From Olavius algarvensis associated proteobacterium Delta 3 (GTDB lineage: Bacteria; Desulfobacterota; Desulfobacteria; Desulfobacterales; CAFBRK01): a stretch of DNA of 64,000 nucleotides. Below, piece by piece: positions 60,091 through 64,000 of this stretch. The DNA is taken from positions 1-64,000 of the forward strand of contig CAFBRK010000344.1 in the NCBI GenBank assembly GCA_903231505.1, read 5' to 3'. The position numbers and the translations under genes are program-made. The notes below the pieces were generated by a model, which was not told where the DNA came from, did not search any database, and saw only the letters and a program-made list of their open reading frames with translations. The number at the start of each line of letters is the position of its first letter. Positions within the stretch are counted from its first letter, which is position 1.

Positions 60091-60958
60091 CCTTGCGCTG
60101 GCGATTCTATCTTTAATCCTTGAGCCCGGTGCAGTTTTCGCCAACCAGCCTCCGGGGCCTGTCCTGGCGCTGGCTGAAATATCAATCCTGCCGATCATGA
60201 TGCTGTTTACCGCTTTTGGCGGGGGGTACGGTATTTTAAGCCAACGCAAAAAAAGGAGGCGCGGTTTCCTATTGGCCCTGGGTGTCATCCTACTTGTGAT
60301 ACTATCCTTTGTGCATCAGGCGTCGGCGTTCCTGGTCTGCATGCTGTTTTGTTTCATTGCGATCATCAGAGGGATCACCATGATATCCTGGGGAAAGGCG
60401 GCCTGGTCAAATGAAGAAGCGCCCGAGCGTCTAAAGGAAGCGTCACCCAGGCGTCTCATCACATTCGGGAGTTTGCTGGTTATCGGATCTGTATTTATTT
60501 CCGGAATGGCGTATGCGTTTATGTATTATTATCCGATGTCGCCAAAACGGATTGAGGAAGCGCTTGAGAAATATGTCGCTTATGAAATAGCCGGTGCGCG
60601 AATCGAAGCGGAAAAAACCGGTGAAATGCGCTTTGGTACAATGGAAAGAGACCTTTACGCGTATCGGGTAGACTCTGTTATCCGTCGCGGGAAAGTCGAA
60701 TACGGAAAGGATTTTAAAAGCGTTACTGTTTACATTCCCCCAAATGTTACCACCGGATATGGGTATGGTTGGTTCCCCTTTTTCCCGTTTAATTATATCG
60801 TTTCCTATCCATCCTACCGTGGTGATGAAACCGGGCGGATTCGCATGATTCGTACTCACGAACAATTTGAGCAGTGCCCGGTCTCTGCTCCGGTTGTCAA
60901 AACAGTCAGCGAAAACGACATCAAAAATGCCATGGCAGATCTGAGGAAGCGGGAATGA
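60074..60958 (+). CDS. Membrane protein of unknown function, paired with the previous gene
   Basis: 294 aa. Signal or first helix (LALAILSLILEPGAVFA), then helices at about 30-50, 65-85, 88-105 and 132-155, followed by a soluble C-terminal half (residues about 160-294). The soluble part has VTVYIPPNVTTGYGYGWFPF and SPKRIEEALEKYVAYEIAG. No family was recognised. Overlap with the upstream exported protein suggests a two-protein inner-membrane complex. Confidence 0.6.
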   Translation: MKRILSLALAILSLILEPGAVFANQPPGPVLALAEISILPIMMLFTAFGGGYGILSQRKKRRRGFLLALGVILLVILSFVHQASAFLVCMLFCFIAIIRGITMISWGKAAWSNEEAPERLKEASPRRLITFGSLLVIGSVFISGMAYAFMYYYPMSPKRIEEALEKYVAYEIAGARIEAEKTGEMRFGTMERDLYAYRVDSVIRRGKVEYGKDFKSVTVYIPPNVTTGYGYGWFPFFPFNYIVSYPSYRGDETGRIRMIRTHEQFEQCPVSAPVVKTVSENDIKNAMADLRKRE

Positions 60959-61374
60959 TCATAAAGGGAATAATGGTCGGCTCAAGCGATGCTATTCATG
61001 TGACACGATGATCCCACATATTTACCCGACATATTGACCTTTAACCCGAACACTGCATGAAATCTTTTCAGCAACACCATGTCGAGAGAATGCGCACCCA
61101 TAGATGCTCGGCGTCGGGATCGCTATCGGTATCGGAATCGAGACAGGACGGCTATCTTCGAAGTCGATACCGATTTCGATGACTCCAGTGCGTTGGCATT
61201 TTTATAACGTCTCTCAATCGGAACGGAATTCTGACATCTGCTCTAAATCGTAGGCATGCCCCCTTCAAAATTGTATGCACGTCATACCAACAAATTTGTA
61301 TGCACCCCCCACCAATTGTGTCGTTCCAGCGTCGGCAATAAAATTTTAATTCAGTGAATTCGGCAGGTTAAATC
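60959..61374. other. Intergenic region with dispersed repeats
   Basis: Near 61041-61072 it carries, inverted, the TGAAAAGATTTCATGCA-type segment also present at 19286-19320. At about 61218 the string CGGAACGGAATTCTGA recurs from the 36.0-kb element. Two direct copies of TTGTATGCAC lie at 61271-61280 and 61296-61305. No gene is supported. Confidence 0.5.
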
Positions 61375-61390
61375 TGGCACGGTTCCTGCT
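61375..61390 (+). promoter_or_regulatory. Probable sigma-54 promoter
   Basis: TGGCACGGTTCCTGCT matches TGGCACG-N4-TTGCW at all positions except C for the first T of the -12 element; the GG and GC dinucleotides are correctly spaced. The predicted start is near 61402, about 60 nt before the small gene at 61461. The direct repeats TTGTATGCAC, 70-105 bp upstream, are placed as enhancer-protein sites would be. Confidence 0.65.
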
Positions 61391-61460
61391 CTATCTATAA
61401 TTCTTACCGCAAGAATTGCGACCACCATAAACGTCGTATGAGATTGTCAAGGAGAGTGCC

Positions 61461-61637
61461 ATGAAACAAATCCAGCCTGATGAGATCGGCTACTATGGCC
61501 GACCTGTTACGGACCTGACGAGAGAAGAGCTTCTACAGTTGGTCTCAGAGCTGTGCTCGGTGCTAAAGGAATGCCATTGCAATACAGCACATCACACTGA
61601 GCCGCCTGCTGTTGAAACACATCGTCAACTGCATTGA
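61461..61637 (+). CDS. Small protein under a probable sigma-54 promoter
   Basis: 58 aa: it begins MKQIQPDEIGYYGRP, has a helix with VTDLTREELLQLVSELCSVL, then CHCNTAHHT, and ends ETHRQLH. AAGGAG is 8 nt before the ATG. It resembles small DUF-like proteins with a TREELL-type helix but no named family. Cys and His residues in the tail could bind metal. Its stop overlaps the TTG start of the following frame. Confidence 0.6.
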   Translation: MKQIQPDEIGYYGRPVTDLTREELLQLVSELCSVLKECHCNTAHHTEPPAVETHRQLH

Positions 61638-61897
61638 AAGACGTCCCGGTACCGGATTGTGATAAAATTGGAGCCTTCCAGCGGATTCCTGAGTTTTGTT
61701 CTCATTTAAAAGAGATTCACTATCTCTATTGCGCGAACCCACTCATGCATCCTGATATACCAGAGAAAATACAAAAAGAACGGAACAAGCGATGTCACGA
61801 ATATGATCCGACAATCATAAATCCGTGCCTTCCGTTTCGGCCCAAGAACACCAATGTTACCCACCCCATCAAACCTCTAAACATCTATTCATTTTAA
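61634..61897 (+). CDS. Possible small Cys-containing protein, second gene of the pair
   Basis: 87 aa from a TTG overlapping the previous stop (TTGA). It has five cysteines (PDCDKIGAFQRIPEFCSH; IHYLYCANP; KRCHEY; INPCLP). No signal peptide, family or ribosome-binding site of its own is visible, so it depends on coupling. Its stop overlaps the cyanophycinase stop from the opposite strand. Confidence 0.35.
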   Translation: MKDVPVPDCDKIGAFQRIPEFCSHLKEIHYLYCANPLMHPDIPEKIQKERNKRCHEYDPTIINPCLPFRPKNTNVTHPIKPLNIYSF

Positions 61898-62682
61898 TTT
61901 AGAATGGACCACGTTTGAAGGCTGAACCGGGTGCCCGGCGGCAGAAAACCGATGCGCATGTTGTTGAAGCGCAAGGGCTCGCCTTCAGCTACCGTCTGGT
62001 AATTGGCGCCGTTGACCCCGTCGCTGTTCAGAACGGTCACCATGTCAGCGCCGATCACCTCGAATACATCGTTGGGATAGACTACAATCCCGGTATTTTC
62101 ATCGATACCGATTCCTTTTTCGCACTTTCCGCTGATCAGAAACTGCGAGAGCCTGGCGAGCCGTTGACGAGCGGAAAAGTGGGTGTCAATGATCACCCCG
62201 TCGATCAACCCGAACCCTTCCATGGATCCGATGGAGCCTTTGAGAGATCCCTTGTAATCACCATCAAAAATCATGGGGTTTCCGACCGCCGAGGCGCCGG
62301 CGCTGGTGCCGGCGATGTGCAGGTCGCCGGCTTCAAACCGGTCCCGAATCCGACGGAATAACCGGGTGTGGATCAAACGGGAAACCAGCCTCACCTGATC
62401 GCCTCCGCTGAAATAAATCAGGTTTGCCGCCTCCACGGCAGACAGGTACTGTTCCCTGTCGGCTTCCTGGACATCCCGGATATCCAGGCAGGTGGTTTGT
62501 TCAATTTCCAGCAGGTTGAAGGCGTCACCGTAATCGCGATGCATATCCCGCGGGTAGCAGGATGCCGTGGGGATCAGAACAATTTGTGCAGGCTGAGCCA
62601 CATCCAGGATGTGCTTCAGAATAGTGCGATCACCACTGTTGTTTTCGGCGCCTCCGATCAAAAATAAGTATCCTCTTTGCAT
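61894..62682 (-). CDS. cphB: Cyanophycinase
   Basis: 262 aa from ATG 62682 (MQRGYLFLIGGAEN); a GTG at 62727 is an alternative start. S51-family motifs are intact: IYFSGGDQVRLVS, the nucleophile Ser in IAGTSAGASAVG, and the His region DTHFSARQRLARL. It releases beta-Asp-Arg dipeptides from the storage polymer cyanophycin. It lies directly downstream of cphA, so polymer synthesis and degradation are encoded together. No signal peptide is seen, so it is intracellular. Confidence 0.93.
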   Translation of the reverse strand: MQRGYLFLIGGAENNSGDRTILKHILDVAQPAQIVLIPTASCYPRDMHRDYGDAFNLLEIEQTTCLDIRDVQEADREQYLSAVEAANLIYFSGGDQVRLVSRLIHTRLFRRIRDRFEAGDLHIAGTSAGASAVGNPMIFDGDYKGSLKGSIGSMEGFGLIDGVIIDTHFSARQRLARLSQFLISGKCEKGIGIDENTGIVVYPNDVFEVIGADMVTVLNSDGVNGANYQTVAEGEPLRFNNMRIGFLPPGTRFSLQTWSILN

Positions 62683-62743
62683 TCCAGTAGAATCCGCCTT
62701 TCGTGTCAAAAGAGACCAGATGCCCACATCCTCATGCGGGCCA

Positions 62744-64000
62744 CTATTTTAAGGTCAGTTCGATATCCTCTTTCATGGCGTACAGGTGCTGAATGACCCG
62801 TTCGACTCTTCCCGACATGATGCACACCAGGTCATCCTTGCCGGCGAGGTAGAGGGCATGGTTTATCGCCTCCATCTCCCTGGGGATCTTATCGATACTC
62901 TGAGCATCAAAGCCTTCCGCGACAAGCGCCCGTTCGACCAAAGTCATCAATTCCCCCGCCGTTCTGCCGCGGAGGTCCTTGTCTTCGTAGACAACCGCAT
63001 GGTCGCAATACCTGGCAATTATACCACATATTTTGCGAATATCCTCGTCCCGGCGATCGCCCACGACATCAAATACAATAATCCGGCGTTGGTGACCCAT
63101 GCGTTTTACCAGGTCCAGAATGTTTTCATAGGCAGACGGATTATGGGCGTAATCCAGCATGACCTCCACGTTCTCGATGGTGAAAAAATTTGTCCGGCCG
63201 GGGGTTTGTGACGGGGAAGGAAAAAAGGAGACCAGGCCCTGCCGCATCTCCTCGATTTTAAGGGCCATGGCATGGGCGACGGCTGTCGCGGCGAGGGCAT
63301 TCTGGATGTTGAACAAGGCCCGGCCCTCCATGGTCAGTGGCATTTCCACGGCCCGTGCCACAGGAACGGCCATTTCACCCGAGGCAATGGTGATATACCC
63401 GCGATCGTACAGCACGGCGGTATGCTCATTTTCGATATGTCCCTGGACAATCGGATTCGAGGGCCGCAGCGAAAAATAGATGATCTTTTCCCGGCAATAC
63501 TGGGCCATGTTGACGCATTGTTCATCATCGGCGTTCAATACCGTCACGCCGCCCGTGCGCACCATTTCGGCAACCACCGATTTGACCTTGGCGAGATCTT
63601 CGATCGTATGGATGCCCTTGAGCCCCAGATGATCCGGCTGCACATTGAGCACGACCCCAACGTCGGCCATCTTGTAGCCCAAACCCTCCCGCAAAATACC
63701 CCCCCGGGCGGTTTCCAGCACCGCGCAGTCGACCATCGGATCACGCAACACCACCCTGGCCGAATGGGGACCGCTCATATCGCCGCTGACGATGAGACGG
63801 TCGCGCAAATAAATCCCGTCGGTGGTGGTCATCCCGACGCTGTAACCGACCCCCTTCAGCAGGTGGGCAATCATGCGAACGGTGGTGGTTTTGCCGTTGG
63901 TTCCGGTTACGGCCACGATCGGGATATCGGAGGGCGAGCCCTCGGGGAAGAGCATGTCGACGATCGGCTTGGCCACGTTGCGTGCCTTGCCCTTGGCTGG
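62744..64000 (-). CDS. cphA: Cyanophycin synthetase, C-terminal part (continues beyond the window)
   Basis: About 418 residues visible, ending EDIELTLK. The Mur-ligase-like half is present: P-loop VAVTGTNGKTTTVRMIAHLL, the ETARGGILREGLGY segment, NADDEQCVNMAQYC, and VMLDYAHNPSAYENIL. The reading frame runs open through base 64000 with RNVAKPIVDMLFP, as in full-length CphA, so the ATP-grasp N-terminal half lies outside. The enzyme adds Asp and Arg to a growing polymer, using ATP. Confidence 0.93.
   Translation of the reverse strand, partial: PAKGKARNVAKPIVDMLFPEGSPSDIPIVAVTGTNGKTTTVRMIAHLLKGVGYSVGMTTTDGIYLRDRLIVSGDMSGPHSARVVLRDPMVDCAVLETARGGILREGLGYKMADVGVVLNVQPDHLGLKGIHTIEDLAKVKSVVAEMVRTGGVTVLNADDEQCVNMAQYCREKIIYFSLRPSNPIVQGHIENEHTAVLYDRGYITIASGEMAVPVARAVEMPLTMEGRALFNIQNALAATAVAHAMALKIEEMRQGLVSFFPSPSQTPGRTNFFTIENVEVMLDYAHNPSAYENILDLVKRMGHQRRIIVFDVVGDRRDEDIRKICGIIARYCDHAVVYEDKDLRGRTAGELMTLVERALVAEGFDAQSIDKIPREMEAINHALYLAGKDDLVCIMSGRVERVIQHLYAMKEDIELTLK

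Overview
The window looks like a chromosome segment of an anaerobic Gram-negative bacterium, most likely a sulfate-reducer-type Desulfobacterota (Desulfobacterales). This is inferred from the gene mix (contractile injection genes, sigma-54 control, PEP-CTERM and VPLPA-CTERM exports, MsrAB, a LexA/ImuB/DnaE2 cassette, cyanophycin genes) and not from a marker gene. No rRNA, tRNA or CRISPR was recognised. Most genes lie on the minus strand.

1-6.6 kb: the start of a phage-tail-like contractile injection (eCIS-type) operon: DUF3467, DUF4255 (Afp16-like), a carboxypeptidase-regulatory-like protein, tail sheath, tube, and a short second sheath-like protein. A consensus sigma-54 promoter (4911-4926) precedes the operon. 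The next gene upstream is a sigma-54 activator whose receiver domain lacks key phosphorylation residues. 7.2-12.8 kb: glycogen phosphorylase, pyruvate kinase, phosphoglycerate mutase and a DUF374 acyltransferase. 13-24 kb: a mixed accessory zone with a beta-propeller exported protein, decayed gene fragments, a glycosyltransferase, a VPLPA-CTERM protein, a ferritin-like protein, a KAS III-type synthase and a SPOR protein. Two genes here have partial copies of their 3' ends next to them. 24.4-28.6 kb: a class A penicillin-binding protein with a coupled partner, and an HD-GYP protein.

28.7-35.9 kb: an SOS mutagenesis locus, lexA - DUF72 - imuB - GxxExxY - dnaE2 (frameshifted). Its spacers carry dispersed repeats and hairpins. 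36-45 kb: a ferritin-like/receiver fusion, msrAB, nadB, an SH3 protein, DUF1178, recD2 and gmhB. 45.6-48.2 kb: a PEP-CTERM protein and a REP-associated transposase bracketed by 28-bp inverted repeats.

48.3-57.5 kb: a compact nine-gene operon joining two periplasmic-binding-protein/OmpA fusions, a VWA lipoprotein, an XpaC-like membrane protein, a small coupled protein, TelA, and a complete NitT/TauT-type ABC importer. I regard it as the best candidate for a poorly described envelope system. 57.5-64 kb: a gene-poor stretch with repeats, small exported proteins, a putative sigma-54-driven pair of small genes, then cyanophycinase and the C-terminal part of cyanophycin synthetase, which runs off the right edge.
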